Source: an uncultured Pelagibacteraceae bacterium (lineage in GTDB: Bacteria; Pseudomonadota; Alphaproteobacteria; Pelagibacterales; Pelagibacteraceae). Taken from it: a stretch of 64,000 nt of DNA. The position numbers were made by a program, and so were the translations under genes. Positions 1 through 9,457 of this stretch are shown here, piece by piece. Each line of letters begins with the position of its first letter. The first letter of the stretch is position 1. The notes under the pieces are model-generated. The model ran no database searches, was not told the DNA's origin, and worked only from the letters and a program-made list of their open reading frames with translations. Where the stretch lies: NCBI GenBank assembly GCA_902595105.1, contig CACJPA010000002.1:1-64000 (forward strand), given 5' to 3'.

Positions 1-323
1 CTGTCAGAAAATTCTTTAGACCCAGAAGTTAAAAATTTTTTATCTCGTTCTTGAACTAAAGTTTTAACTACAAGCTCGTCATGAACATTGGCAATCACAG
101 TTGAAAAGTTTTTTGGTTTTAAACTTTTATCAACCACCAATAAGTCACCATCATTAATTCCAACATCAACCATGGATTTACCCTGAACTCTAATGATGAA
201 AGTTGCTGGAACATTTCTTATTAAATGCATGTTCAGATCAATATCTTCTTCGATATAATCTGTTGCAGGAGAAGGAAAACCAGCGCCTGCTTTATGTAGA
301 TAATAAGGGATTGTTAGTTTCAT
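1..323 (-). CDS. umuD: UmuD-like SOS autoprotease (3' end outside window)
   Basis: Partial S24/LexA-family peptidase; the C-terminus lies beyond the left edge. The reading frame starts MKLTIPYYLHKAGAGFPSPA, matching the short UmuD N-terminus: an AG dipeptide at the expected self-cleavage site, then the FPSPATDY block. The nucleophile Ser sits in GKSMVD and the general-base Lys in VVKTL. In known systems RecA-stimulated cleavage of UmuD gives the accessory subunit of the error-prone polymerase UmuC. LexA is less likely because there is no room for an N-terminal winged helix: an SOS-box-like element abuts the start codon. umuC is not in the window and may lie to the left. Confidence 0.85.
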   Translation of the reverse strand, partial: MKLTIPYYLHKAGAGFPSPATDYIEEDIDLNMHLIRNVPATFIIRVQGKSMVDVGINDGDLLVVDKSLKPKNFSTVIANVHDELVVKTLVQERDKKFLTSGSKEFSD

Positions 324-338
324 GTTCTTGTTTTGTTC
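324..338 (-). promoter_or_regulatory. SOS (LexA) box of alphaproteobacterial type upstream of umuD
   Basis: GTTCTTGTTTTGTTC on the plus strand is a perfect GTTC-N7-GTTC direct repeat, the operator form described for LexA in alphaproteobacteria. It lies immediately upstream of the umuD start codon and just downstream of the candidate -10 box, so bound LexA would cover the transcription start. Seen directly in sequence; the function is inferred. Confidence 0.75.
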
Positions 339-341
339 TAA

Positions 342-370
342 TTTATAGACCATTTATAGAATACACTCAA
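342..370 (-). promoter_or_regulatory. Candidate sigma70 promoter of umuD
   Basis: On the minus strand TTGAGT (370-365) is followed after exactly 17 bp by TATAAA (347-342). This is 4/6 and 5/6 agreement with the sigma70 consensus. The implied transcript start lies inside the SOS box, which fits repression by LexA. The leader would be only about a dozen bases. Confidence 0.5.
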
Positions 371-510
371 GAGGTTGTATTTTGAGTCTGTAACTGAATC
401 AAAAGTGAATCAAAACGTGAACATCCAAACTACATTTTGTATGCTTGTGGATAACTTCAACCAGAGATAGTTTGAGTTAACTATTAAGATATATAAATTT
501 TGGATTAGTT

Positions 511-894
511 ATGAATATTTTAGATTTTGTAATGGTTGGCTCTAATGATTATAAAAAATCTAGTGAGTTCTATGATGCTATTCTAGAACCTTTAAAATTA
601 AAAAAAACTGTAACCACAGAAAAATATATTGGTTACGCTCACTCGAGTGATCCTGATAAAACACAATTCTATGTAACAAGTCCTGTAAACGGTGAGCCAG
701 CAACATTTGGCAATGGAACACAAATAACACTATTAGCAGAATCTAAAGAGGCAGTAGAAAAATTTTATGAAATTGCAATGTCTAAGGGAGCCGTTGATGA
801 AGGTGCACCAGGAGTAAGAAGTGATGGTAATTATTATGCTTATATACGAGATATGGATGGAAATAAGATTGCAGCAAAAAAAAATTTAAAATAA
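511..894 (+). CDS. VOC-superfamily (glyoxalase/bleomycin-resistance fold) protein
   Basis: A 127-residue single-module vicinal-oxygen-chelate protein. The pattern is beta strand (ILDFVMVG), helix (KKSSEFYDAILEPL) and a final strand (YYAYIRDMDGNKIAAKK) typical of the fold. The usual first-strand metal-ligand His is replaced (VMVG), so metal-dependent chemistry is doubtful and substrate binding is an alternative. A GFA-family gene follows 13 bp downstream and is probably co-transcribed. Substrate unknown. The upstream 324-510 gap holds the umuD control region and otherwise A+T-rich sequence with no recognisable RNA. Confidence 0.75.
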   Translation: MNILDFVMVGSNDYKKSSEFYDAILEPLKLKKTVTTEKYIGYAHSSDPDKTQFYVTSPVNGEPATFGNGTQITLLAESKEAVEKFYEIAMSKGAVDEGAPGVRSDGNYYAYIRDMDGNKIAAKKNLK

Positions 895-907
895 ATTAGA
901 GGGAATT

Positions 908-1273
908 ATGAAATTAAATTGTCATTGTGGTGCTATCGAAGCAGAGATTAAAACTACGGTAAACGAATTAGTAAAGATTGTAAGATGCAATTGTTCTATT
1001 TGTAAAAGAAAAAATGCAACAATGGGTATGGTTAAAAATGAAGATTTTAAAGTTACAAAAGGTGAAAATAAATTAAAACTTTATCAATATCATACTAAAG
1101 TTGCCAACCATTACTTTTGTACAGAGTGTGGAATTTATACTCATCATAATCCAAGAAGTGCACCAGCTATGACTGGTTTTAATTTAGGGTGTGTCGATGA
1201 AGTTAAAGTTGAAGATATAAAAGAGATAGTTCAATTTGATGGTCTCAATCATCCAATGGATCAAGAAAAATAG
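908..1273 (+). CDS. GFA (Gfa/CENP-V) family zinc protein
   Basis: 121 residues with the full cysteine set of the GFA fold: C5 and C7 (NCHCGA), C27, C29 and C32 (RCNCSICKR), and C71 and C74 (FCTECG). In the founding member these bind two zinc ions. The family was named for spontaneous S-hydroxymethyl-glutathione chemistry, but most members have no proven reaction. A GAGGG-type Shine-Dalgarno lies a few bases before the ATG, one of the better ones in this window. Together with the preceding VOC gene it may act on small thiol or aldehyde adducts, which is inference from family only. Confidence 0.85.
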   Translation: MKLNCHCGAIEAEIKTTVNELVKIVRCNCSICKRKNATMGMVKNEDFKVTKGENKLKLYQYHTKVANHYFCTECGIYTHHNPRSAPAMTGFNLGCVDEVKVEDIKEIVQFDGLNHPMDQEK

Positions 1274-1280
1274 AAGTTTA

Positions 1281-2207
1281 ATGCAATCTACTGCTGAGTG
1301 TTTTAAAAAAGTTAAAAGTGATTGTTTAAAATTTATTAAATCACAAGAGACCTCAAAAGAAAAATTTAGCAACAAAGACAAGATGCTAAAATCTTTTCTA
1401 ATACCAGTATGTTTCTGGATTGCAAAAAAAACAAATAATAAAAAACCTTATTTTGTTGGTTTAGCTGGAGGACAGGGGACTGGTAAGACAACAATAAGTT
1501 CAATTATTAAAATAATATTAGAAAAATATTTTAAATTAAAAGTATTCAAAATTTCTATTGATGATTTTTATAAAACAAGAAAAGAGAGATCTATTTTATC
1601 CAATAAAGTTCATCCAATGTTAATGACAAGAGGGGTACCTGGAACACATGATGTAAAAATTATGTTGGATTTCTTTAAAAAATCAAAAAGCAAAAACTTT
1701 AAACCAATTAAACTGCCTAGTTTTAACAAGGCAGTTGATGACCGATCACCTAAAAAAAATTGGTACAACATTAAAGAGCAGCCAGATGTAATTATATTTG
1801 AAGGTTGGTGTGTTGGTGCAAGAGCTGAAGTTAATAAAACACTTAAAAAACCAATCAATTCGCTTGAAAGAATTAAAGACCAAAATCTTATTTGGAGAAA
1901 ATATGTAAATCAGAACCTCAAAATTAAGTATAAAAAATTGTACTCACAGTTAAATTGCTTAATTTATTTAAAAGCTAAAAACTTCGGTTTGTTACAAAAA
2001 TGGAGATTAAAACAGGAGCACAAACTATGGTTAAAAACTAAGAATAAATCTAGTCATAAAATAATGACCAAAGGAGATGTGATTAATTTCATGCAAACTT
2101 ATCAAAGAATTACACAGAACATGTTTAAATTTGCTCCAAAATATTCTAAAATTATTTTAAATTTAAATAGCAATCATCAAATTAAGACAATAAAATATAA
2201 TAAATGA
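1281..2207 (+). CDS. P-loop kinase of the GLYK/Tda10 type, probable D-glycerate 3-kinase
   Basis: About 308 residues. A Walker A motif (GGQGTGKTT) is followed by the SIDDFYKT block, the RGVPGTHD motif, LPSFNKAVDDR and the Walker-B-like VIIFEGWCVGAR. This order matches plant-type glycerate 3-kinase and its yeast and bacterial relatives, which make 3-phosphoglycerate from D-glycerate and ATP. The frame is open from 1236, but that start would overlap the GFA gene; ATG 1281, eight bases after the GFA stop, is preferred. The 3' end overlaps tolC by 4 bp (ATGA). A glycerate kinase would fit salvage of photorespiratory-type C2/C3 acids. Uridine-kinase-like activity is the main alternative. Confidence 0.75.
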   Translation: MQSTAECFKKVKSDCLKFIKSQETSKEKFSNKDKMLKSFLIPVCFWIAKKTNNKKPYFVGLAGGQGTGKTTISSIIKIILEKYFKLKVFKISIDDFYKTRKERSILSNKVHPMLMTRGVPGTHDVKIMLDFFKKSKSKNFKPIKLPSFNKAVDDRSPKKNWYNIKEQPDVIIFEGWCVGARAEVNKTLKKPINSLERIKDQNLIWRKYVNQNLKIKYKKLYSQLNCLIYLKAKNFGLLQKWRLKQEHKLWLKTKNKSSHKIMTKGDVINFMQTYQRITQNMFKFAPKYSKIILNLNSNHQIKTIKYNK

Positions 2208-3502
2208 AAAAAATTCTCGTAACGATATTTTGTATAGTAGTTTTTCCACTAAGTAGTTTTTCAGCGACACTTAAAGATGCTTTAAAACAAACTTTTGAAA
2301 ATAATTTGGAACTTCAAGCAGAAAGAAAAAATTTAGAAATTCAAAGAGAAGTAATTAATATATCTAAAAGTGATTTATTCCCTACATTAACTTTAACAGG
2401 TAAGAAAAATTTCGAGGAAACAAATGAAATTACTACTCAAGCAGGAGCGGATACATCTGTTACAGATGTTGATACAGCATCGGCTTCTATAAAGCTTGAA
2501 CAAACATTGTTAGATGGCAGTGGAAGGAAAACTGAATATGAGAAAAGCAAATTAGGTCTAGATTTAACCGAAGCAAAACTTGTTAAAAAAGAACAAGAAA
2601 TATTTTTAAGAGCAATAGAAGCGTATACAGGATTAATTTTAGCTTATGAGAAATTAGATATTAATGAAGAAAATGTTAATTTACTTCAAAGACAATTCGA
2701 ATTAGATAATGCAAGATTAAGCAGAGGACAAATAACAGCATCAGATTTAGCTCAATCTCAATCTTCTCTCGCAGGTGCTCAAGCGAGATACATAGAAGCT
2801 CAAAATAACATTGTCACTAGCAAGTTAAATTATGAAAATATTATTGGAGTAATTTCTGCCGATGAAAAATTACAAAAGATTTACAGTACTAAATTAACTA
2901 TGCCATCAAGCTTAGATGAAGCTAAAAAAATATCTTTACAAAAAAGTCCCGAGCTTACAATTGCCGAAATTGAATATGGACAATCAGAGCTTGATGTAAA
3001 AATTGCTAGATCAGATCTTTCACCTACTGCTAAAATTTCATTAGAAAGAACTTACACTGAAGATTTGAGCTCAACATATGATGAAAGAGAAAAAGACGTT
3101 TTACAAGCAACAGTATCTTGGCCCTTTCAATTTGGAGGAAAAGATAGATCTACGGTTAGTAAAAATTTACAAGCAAAAGGAATGAAGAAGTTATTGTTAG
3201 AAAATTCGCAACGAAATAATACTCAATCAGTAACTTCGGCGTGGTCAACTTTACAATCTTCACGTAGTTTTTTACAAGCAGTACAAACCCAAGTTAAAGC
3301 TGCAGAAATTGCAACTGAAGGAATTAGTTTTGAGTATGAAAGTGGTTCTGGAAGATCAACTTTTGATGTCCTTCAATCAAGATCTAGTCTCATTAACGCA
3401 AAGATTAATTTAGCCGAAGCTGAAAGAGGTTACTTATTATCTCAATATAGAGTGTTAAAGTCAGTGGGCTTGCTGAATAGTGATTACTTAAACCTTAATT
3501 AA
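2204..3502 (+). CDS. tolC: TolC-family outer-membrane efflux channel
   Basis: 432 residues with a cleavable signal peptide (MKKILVTIFCIVVFPLSSFSA) and two repeats of the outer-membrane-efflux domain: long amphipathic helices rich in Gln, Ser and Ala around residues 100-200 and 330-420. Trimers form the outer-membrane duct for type I secretion or RND/ABC efflux. No adaptor or inner-membrane pump is adjacent, so this is probably the shared TolC of a reduced genome. It starts inside the stop of the upstream kinase gene (ATGA) and is followed by the recA promoter region. Confidence 0.9.
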   Translation: MKKILVTIFCIVVFPLSSFSATLKDALKQTFENNLELQAERKNLEIQREVINISKSDLFPTLTLTGKKNFEETNEITTQAGADTSVTDVDTASASIKLEQTLLDGSGRKTEYEKSKLGLDLTEAKLVKKEQEIFLRAIEAYTGLILAYEKLDINEENVNLLQRQFELDNARLSRGQITASDLAQSQSSLAGAQARYIEAQNNIVTSKLNYENIIGVISADEKLQKIYSTKLTMPSSLDEAKKISLQKSPELTIAEIEYGQSELDVKIARSDLSPTAKISLERTYTEDLSSTYDEREKDVLQATVSWPFQFGGKDRSTVSKNLQAKGMKKLLLENSQRNNTQSVTSAWSTLQSSRSFLQAVQTQVKAAEIATEGISFEYESGSGRSTFDVLQSRSSLINAKINLAEAERGYLLSQYRVLKSVGLLNSDYLNLN

Positions 3503-3535
3503 TTAAAGCCTTTTTTACTTAATTTAATAAATATA

Positions 3536-3563
3536 TTGCCAATGAGAACAAAATGTGTACATT
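3536..3563 (+). promoter_or_regulatory. Candidate recA promoter with a degenerate SOS box in the spacer
   Basis: TTGCCA (3536-3541) and TACATT (3558-3563), 16 bp apart, form a plausible sigma70 promoter. Between and overlapping them, GAACAAAATGTGTAC (3546-3560) is one mismatch from the GAAC-N7-GTTC palindromic form of the alphaproteobacterial LexA operator. Placement inside the promoter of a classic SOS gene supports it, but the mismatch keeps it tentative. Confidence 0.45.
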
Positions 3564-3609
3564 TAAGTCATGATTCGACTGTTAAAAAACGTAAAAAAAG
3601 AGGCAAAAA

Positions 3610-4764
3610 ATGACTAAAAGTAACCTAAAAGTAGTTAAATCTACTAAAGATCAAGAAATGGATATTAAAGAAAAGAACAAAGCATTAGATGCTGCAATAG
3701 CTCAAATTACAGATAATTTTGGAAAAGGCTCTGTAATGAAGCTTGGCCAAAAGAGAGCTATGGATATTGAGTCTGTTTCAACAGGTTCTTTAAGTCTTGA
3801 TTTAGCTTTAGGTATAGGCGGATTACCAAAAGGAAGAATTATTGAAGTTTATGGACCAGAGTCATCTGGAAAAACAACATTAGCATTACAAGTTGTTGCT
3901 GAAGCTCAAAAAGCTGGAGGAATTTGCGCATTCGTTGATGCAGAGCATGCTTTAGATCCAGTTTATGCAAAAAAATTAGGTGTAAATACTGAAGAACTTC
4001 TAATTTCACAACCAGATGCCGGTGAACAAGCATTAGAAATTGCAGATACGCTAGTAAAATCAGGCTCCATTTCAGTTATTGTAATCGACTCTGTTGCAGC
4101 TTTAACACCAAAAGCTGAAATCGAAGGTGAGATGGGAGATCATCATGTTGGTCTTCAATCAAGATTAATGAGTCAGGCTTTAAGAAAATTAACAAGTTCA
4201 ATTTCAAATACAAACACAATGATGATTTTCATCAACCAAATTAGAATGAAAATCGGAGTTATGTTTGGAAGCCCAGAAACTACATCAGGTGGTAATGCAC
4301 TTAAGTTTTATTCATCAGTAAGAATGGATATTAGAAGAATAGGTGCCATCAAAGATAAAGACGAAATTATTGGTAACTCTACAAGAGTTAAGGTAGTTAA
4401 AAATAAAGTAGCTCCACCATTTAAAGTAGTTGAATTTGATTTGATGTATGGAAGAGGAATTAGCAAGATGGGTGAATTAGTAGATCTTGGTTCTAAAGCA
4501 GATATTATTGAAAAATCAGGCGCATGGTATGCTTACAAAGGAGAAAAGATTGGTCAAGGTAGAGAGAATGCCAAGACTTATCTAGCTCAAAATCCAAAAG
4601 TTGCTGCTGAAATTGAAATGGCAATTAGAGAAAAAGCTGGGGTTATTTCTAAAAAAATAGAAGGAAATCCAATTGATCCTGAAAAATTAGAAAAAGAAAA
4701 GAAAGTAGCTGAAAAAGAAGAAGAAGCAAAAGCTGAAGCTACTCCTCCATCTAAAAAGAATTAA
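3610..4764 (+). CDS. recA: Recombinase RecA
   Basis: 384 residues. Walker A GPESSGKT is at 82-89; loop L1/L2 residues lie around [10 protein letters not shown] and [13 protein letters not shown]. The C-terminus ends in a Lys/Glu-rich tail, as in most RecA proteins. It forms ATP-dependent filaments on single-stranded DNA, drives strand exchange and stimulates LexA and UmuD self-cleavage, linking it to the umuD gene at the left edge. About 17 extra residues precede the usual [11 protein letters not shown] start, so Met17 (3658) is an alternative start. A strong hairpin terminator follows. Confidence 0.98.
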   Translation: MTKSNLKVVKSTKDQEMDIKEKNKALDAAIAQITDNFGKGSVMKLGQKRAMDIESVSTGSLSLDLALGIGGLPKGRIIEVYGPESSGKTTLALQVVAEAQKAGGICAFVDAEHALDPVYAKKLGVNTEELLISQPDAGEQALEIADTLVKSGSISVIVIDSVAALTPKAEIEGEMGDHHVGLQSRLMSQALRKLTSSISNTNTMMIFINQIRMKIGVMFGSPETTSGGNALKFYSSVRMDIRRIGAIKDKDEIIGNSTRVKVVKNKVAPPFKVVEFDLMYGRGISKMGELVDLGSKADIIEKSGAWYAYKGEKIGQGRENAKTYLAQNPKVAAEIEMAIREKAGVISKKIEGNPIDPEKLEKEKKVAEKEEEAKAEATPPSKKN

Positions 4765-4782
4765 TAGGTCATCTTTATTAAT

Positions 4783-4811
4783 AAAAGGCGCTTAATTTAA
4801 GCGCCTTTTTT
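4783..4811 (+). terminator. Rho-independent terminator of recA
   Basis: Perfect stem GGCGCTT (4787-4793) / AAGCGCC (4799-4805) with an AATTT loop, flanked by AAAA and a run of six T. One of the clearest terminators in the window; it separates recA from alaS. Confidence 0.9.
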
Positions 4812-4858
4812 CCCTTACTGTATCTAGACATAAAATAAAAAAGCTGTATTTTAAAAAT

Positions 4859-7525
4859 ATGGCAGACAAAACTTTAAATGAAATCCGTAGTACTTTCCTG
4901 AAGTACTTTGAGGGTAATGATCACAAAATTGTGGAGTCTAGTAATTTGGTTCCAAATAATGATCCAACATTGATGTTTGCAAATTCTGGAATGGTTCAAT
5001 TTAAGAACGTTTTCACAGGACTAGAGAAAAGAGATTATGTAAGAGCTACCACTTCACAAAAATGCGTGAGGGCAGGTGGTAAACATAATGATTTAGAAAA
5101 TGTTGGTTATACTCCGCGTCATCACACTTTTTTTGAAATGTTAGGAAACTTTTCATTTGGAGATTACTTTAAAGAGCAAGCAATTCATTATGCATGGAAT
5201 TTAATTACTAAAGATTTTGGAATAGATAAAAATAGACTTTATGTAACGGTGTTCCATGAAGATGATGAAGCCTTTAATTTTTGGAAGAAAATAGCGGGTT
5301 TTAGCGATGATAGAATAATAAGAATTGCTACATCAGATAATTTTTGGTCAATGGGAGAAACTGGTCCATGTGGACCTTGTTCTGAAATTTTTTTTGATCA
5401 TGGTGATCATTTACTTGGGGGATTGCCAGGAACTAAAGATGAGGATGGAGATAGATTTATTGAAATCTGGAATTTAGTCTTTATGCAATTTGAACAAGTC
5501 ACAAAAGATAAAAGAATAAATCTTCCAAAGCCATCTGTTGATACTGGCATGGGTTTAGAGAGAATAGCAGCTCTATTACAGGGTACCCATGATAATTATG
5601 AAACAGACCATTTTAAAAAAATAATTAATTCTGCATCAGAAATAGTAAAAGTTAAATCAGATAAATCTAATCTTTCAAGTTTTAGAGTTATTGCTGATCA
5701 CTTAAGAGCTAGTTCTTTTTTAATAGCTGAAGGTGTTTTGCCGTCTAATGAAGGTAGAGGATATGTTCTAAGAAGAATAATGAGAAGAGGGATGAGACAT
5801 TCACATTTATTAGGATCTAAGGAACCAGTTTTTTATAATTTATTTGATACTCTTAAAAATGAAATGTCTGGAAACTATCCAGAGTTAGTTAGAGCAGAAT
5901 CTTTAATTAAAGAAACTTTAAAAATGGAAGAAGAAAAATTCTTAGTTCTATTAGATAGAGGAATAAAAATTTTAAATGATGAAATATCTAAAATAGATAA
6001 AGTTTTACCTGGCGAGATTGCATTTAAATTATATGACACTTATGGTTTTCCATTAGATCTTACAGAAGATATTTTAAGAAACAAATCAATGATAATTGAT
6101 ACTGAAAAGTTCCAATCTTTGATGAAGGAAAGTAGGGAGCTTGCAAAGAAAAATTGGAAAGGTTCTGGTGATGCTGCAGTTGAAGATATTTGGTTTGGAA
6201 TTAAGGACAAATTAGAAGCAACTGAATTTTTAGGATACGAAACTAATCAAGCTGAAGGTGTTGTTTTGTCTTTACTTAAAGACAATAAAGAGACTGATCA
6301 ATTAAACGAAAATGAAGAAGGAATGATTATTGTTAATCAAACACCTTTTTATGGAGAGTCTGGAGGTCAAGTAGGAGATACTGGCGAAATTGTATCAAAT
6401 GATTTTAAATTTGAAGTAACTGATGTTCAAAAAAAATTAGGCGATTTATTTGTTCATTATGGAAAAGTGGTTAGTGGATCTATAAAATTACAAGATAGTG
6501 TTGAATTAAAAATAGATGTTGAAAGAAGAGATAATACTAGAGCTTATCATTCTGCAACACATCTTCTACATGAGTCATTAAGAAGAGTTTTAGGTGATCA
6601 CGTAACTCAAAAAGGTTCTTTAGTTGAACCAAGTAGATTAAGATTTGATTTTAGTCATATGAAGCCGATACATAATGAAGAGATTGATAAAATTGAAGAA
6701 TTTGTAAACAGCATGGTTTCAAAAAAATCAGAGGTAAAAACTAGATTGATGACACCTGCTGAAGCAGTTGAAAATGGAGCTTTAGCTTTATTTGGTGAAA
6801 AATATGGAGATGAGGTTAGAGTTTTATCGATGGGCGATGAAAATGGCAAATATTTCTCAACAGAATTATGTGGAGGGACACATGTAAAAAATACTGGTGA
6901 TATCGGTAAATTTAAAATTATAAGCCAATCGTCTATTGCTGCAGGAGTTAGAAGAATTGAGGCTTTAAGAGATAAGCAATTAGAGGATTATCTTAAAAAT
7001 AAAGAGAAGTTATCAAATCTCTCTGCAGAAAAAGACGCGGAAACAATAAAAGAACTAACTCAGGAAATTATAAAGTTAGGTGGACAGCCAAATATAGATC
7101 AATCTGACCAAAAAACTTTAATTAAAAATTTAACAAAACAATTAGAAGATTTATCAGTTAACTCGATACTACAAGATCAATCCAAAAATAAATTAAGTGA
7201 TGAAGATATTAATGGAGTAAAAGTAAGATTTCAAAATGTTGAAGATCTTCCACCTAAAGAATTAAGAAAACTTGTAGATAAAGGTAAAAAAGAATTGGGT
7301 GAAGGTATTGTAATTGTTTTTGCGAGCAAAGATGACAAAGTAGGTATTGCTGTAGGTGTAACAAAAAAATTAACTGACAAATTTGATGCTGTACAATTTG
7401 TAAAAGCAGGCTCAGAAGTAATTGGGGGCAAAGGTGGTGGTGGAAGAAAAGATTTTGCTCAAGCCGGTGGTCAAGACCAAACCAAAATCAACGATGCTTT
7501 TGAAAAAATAAAATCTTTAATTTAA
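4859..7525 (+). CDS. alaS: Alanyl-tRNA synthetase
   Basis: 888 residues, normal length. The class II catalytic core occupies about 1-240 (motif 2 region [14 protein letters not shown], motif 3 [13 protein letters not shown]). The tRNA-recognition domain follows, then the editing domain with zinc ligands in [12 protein letters not shown] and CGGTHV, and the C-Ala domain ending with the glycine-rich [16 protein letters not shown]. It charges tRNA-Ala and clears mischarged Ser and Gly. It converges on icd with a 9-bp overlap of the two stop regions, so neither gene has a private terminator. Confidence 0.98.
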   Translation: MADKTLNEIRSTFLKYFEGNDHKIVESSNLVPNNDPTLMFANSGMVQFKNVFTGLEKRDYVRATTSQKCVRAGGKHNDLENVGYTPRHHTFFEMLGNFSFGDYFKEQAIHYAWNLITKDFGIDKNRLYVTVFHEDDEAFNFWKKIAGFSDDRIIRIATSDNFWSMGETGPCGPCSEIFFDHGDHLLGGLPGTKDEDGDRFIEIWNLVFMQFEQVTKDKRINLPKPSVDTGMGLERIAALLQGTHDNYETDHFKKIINSASEIVKVKSDKSNLSSFRVIADHLRASSFLIAEGVLPSNEGRGYVLRRIMRRGMRHSHLLGSKEPVFYNLFDTLKNEMSGNYPELVRAESLIKETLKMEEEKFLVLLDRGIKILNDEISKIDKVLPGEIAFKLYDTYGFPLDLTEDILRNKSMIIDTEKFQSLMKESRELAKKNWKGSGDAAVEDIWFGIKDKLEATEFLGYETNQAEGVVLSLLKDNKETDQLNENEEGMIIVNQTPFYGESGGQVGDTGEIVSNDFKFEVTDVQKKLGDLFVHYGKVVSGSIKLQDSVELKIDVERRDNTRAYHSATHLLHESLRRVLGDHVTQKGSLVEPSRLRFDFSHMKPIHNEEIDKIEEFVNSMVSKKSEVKTRLMTPAEAVENGALALFGEKYGDEVRVLSMGDENGKYFSTELCGGTHVKNTGDIGKFKIISQSSIAAGVRRIEALRDKQLEDYLKNKEKLSNLSAEKDAETIKELTQEIIKLGGQPNIDQSDQKTLIKNLTKQLEDLSVNSILQDQSKNKLSDEDINGVKVRFQNVEDLPPKELRKLVDKGKKELGEGIVIVFASKDDKVGIAVGVTKKLTDKFDAVQFVKAGSEVIGGKGGGGRKDFAQAGGQDQTKINDAFEKIKSLI

Positions 7526-8731
7526 CTTCTTTTTAAGGTTACCATCAATTTCATCTAAAAACTGATTAGTAGTTAAAAACTTACTGTTAGGTCCAACTAA
7601 GATTGCTAAATCTTTTGTCATTGAACCATTTTCAACACATTCAATACATACTGCTTCTAATGTTTGAGCAAATTTAATTAATTCTTGATTATTATCTAAT
7701 TTTCCTCTGTGAGCTAATCCTCTTGTCCATGCAAATATAGATGCAATAGGATTTGTAGAAGTTTCTTTTCCTTGTTGATGCATTCTATAGTGTCTAGTAA
7801 CAGTTCCATGGGCAGCTTCAGCTTCCATCACTTTTCCATCAGGAGTTAACAGAGTACTTGTCATTAATCCTAGTGATCCATAGCCTTGAGCCATAGTATC
7901 AGACTGGACATCACCATCATAATTTTTGCAAGCCCAGATATATTTTCCACTCCATTTCATTGCACATGCAACCATGTCATCTATTAACCTATGTTCATAA
8001 GTTAATTTATGTTTTTCAAATTCATCTTTGTATTCATTATCAAAAACTTCTTGGAAAATATCTTTAAATCTTCCATCGTATTGTTTTAAAATTGTATTTT
8101 TAGTAGACATATAGACTGGCCACTTTTTAATTAATCCATAGCTAAAGCATGATCTTGCAAAGTCTTGAATAGATTTGTCTAAATTATACATTGATAGCGC
8201 TACACCTGGACCTGTAAAATTAAATACTTCGTATTTAATTTCTTCTTTTCCATCTTCTGATGTCCATTTAACTTCCATTTTACCTTTTCCAGGTACTTTA
8301 AAATCTGTAGCTCTATATTGATCACCAAAAGCATGTCTTCCAATGATCACAGGATCTGTCCATGAAGGAACTAACTTTGGAATATTCTTACAAATAATTG
8401 GTTCTCTGAAAACCGTTCCTCCAATGATGTTTCTGATTGTTCCATTTGGAGATCTCCACATTTTTTTTAAATCAAACTCTTCAACTCTTGCTTCATCTGG
8501 TGTGATGGTTGCACATTTAATTCCAACACCAATTTTTTTAATTGCATTTGCTGAGTCTATTGTGATCTGGTCATCAGTATTATCTCTGCTTTTCATTCCC
8601 AAATCGTAATACTCAATTCCAAGATCGATATAAGGAAGGATTAATTTGTTTTTAATAAACTCCCAGATAATTCGTGTCATTTCATCACCATCTAACTCGA
8701 CAACGGGGTTATTTACCTTGATTTTACTCAT
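7517..8731 (-). CDS. icd: Isocitrate dehydrogenase (NADP type)
   Basis: 404 residues of the eukaryote-like homodimeric subfamily common in alphaproteobacteria. The N-terminal [18 protein letters not shown], the [20 protein letters not shown] metal-binding block and [10 protein letters not shown] are all intact. It oxidises isocitrate to 2-oxoglutarate in the TCA cycle, giving NADPH. A 76-bp A+T-rich divergent region separates its start from psd. The 3' end overlaps alaS by 9 bp on the opposite strand. Confidence 0.97.
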   Translation of the reverse strand: MSKIKVNNPVVELDGDEMTRIIWEFIKNKLILPYIDLGIEYYDLGMKSRDNTDDQITIDSANAIKKIGVGIKCATITPDEARVEEFDLKKMWRSPNGTIRNIIGGTVFREPIICKNIPKLVPSWTDPVIIGRHAFGDQYRATDFKVPGKGKMEVKWTSEDGKEEIKYEVFNFTGPGVALSMYNLDKSIQDFARSCFSYGLIKKWPVYMSTKNTILKQYDGRFKDIFQEVFDNEYKDEFEKHKLTYEHRLIDDMVACAMKWSGKYIWACKNYDGDVQSDTMAQGYGSLGLMTSTLLTPDGKVMEAEAAHGTVTRHYRMHQQGKETSTNPIASIFAWTRGLAHRGKLDNNQELIKFAQTLEAVCIECVENGSMTKDLAILVGPNSKFLTTNQFLDEIDGNLKKKLN

Positions 8732-8807
8732 TAAATTAAATTTATCTTATTAATTGAATTTGATTGGTTTATATACATATTAATCGAAAATTAGCAAATA
8801 GAAGAAT

Positions 8808-9455
8808 ATGTTTACCAAGATATTTCCAAAGATACACACAGAGGGTTACAAGTTTATTGTAATCGCAGGTTTCATTACAATCATCTTACTATTAGTAAAT
8901 GGATTTTTAGGATTAATTGGATTGCTATTAACTATATGGGTTTATTATTTTTTTAGAGATCCTGAAAGAGCAATCATTGGAGATGATAATTATCTAGTAA
9001 GCCCAGCGGATGGAGAAATAATTAAAGTTGAAGAGGTGGATGGACCGAGAGAATTAAATTTAGAAAACAAGAAATTTAAAAAAATTAGTATCTTCATGAA
9101 CGTATTTGATTGTCATGTAAATAGAACTCCTTGTTCGGGGAAAGTTGAAGATATTTTATACAAGCCAGGAAAATTTTTAAATGCTTCACTCGATAAAGCA
9201 AGTGAAGATAATGAGAGGAATTATTATAAATTAAAAGATAATCATGGAAATGATATTGTCATAGTTCAAATAGCAGGTTTGGTTGCAAGAAGAATTGTTT
9301 GCGAGACAAATAAGGATCAAACATTAAACCAAGGTGATCGAATTGGAATGATAAGATTTGGAAGTAGAGCAGATGTATATTATGAAAATTATGAACCATT
9401 GGTTAAAATTGGTCAAACTGCTATTTCAGGGGAAACTCTATTAGCCAAAAGATAG
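8808..9455 (+). CDS. psd: Phosphatidylserine decarboxylase proenzyme (short form)
   Basis: 215 residues. One or two hydrophobic segments around 17-48 anchor it in the membrane; the catalytic domain contains SPADGE, the FMNVFDCHVNRTP block and the self-cleavage site RFGSR (Gly185-Ser186), where Ser becomes the pyruvoyl group. The short form uses GS in RFGSR rather than the LGST of the E. coli enzyme. It makes phosphatidylethanolamine from the product of PssA, encoded 2 bp downstream, so the pair forms one lipid operon. Confidence 0.95.
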   Translation: MFTKIFPKIHTEGYKFIVIAGFITIILLLVNGFLGLIGLLLTIWVYYFFRDPERAIIGDDNYLVSPADGEIIKVEEVDGPRELNLENKKFKKISIFMNVFDCHVNRTPCSGKVEDILYKPGKFLNASLDKASEDNERNYYKLKDNHGNDIVIVQIAGLVARRIVCETNKDQTLNQGDRIGMIRFGSRADVYYENYEPLVKIGQTAISGETLLAKR

Positions 9456-9457
9456 AT

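Noticed and set aside
203..385. 60-residue plus-strand frame at the left edge
   Set aside because: It runs antisense through umuD and its SOS control region; the minus-strand frame has clear UmuD motifs, so this is a shadow.
324..510. Possible small RNA in the 187-bp gap between umuD and the VOC gene
   Set aside because: No hairpin with U-run and no recognisable RNA family; only promoter/operator elements can be supported.
1184..1381. 65-residue minus-strand frame across the GFA/kinase junction
   Set aside because: Antisense to two well-supported genes, no recognisable motif.
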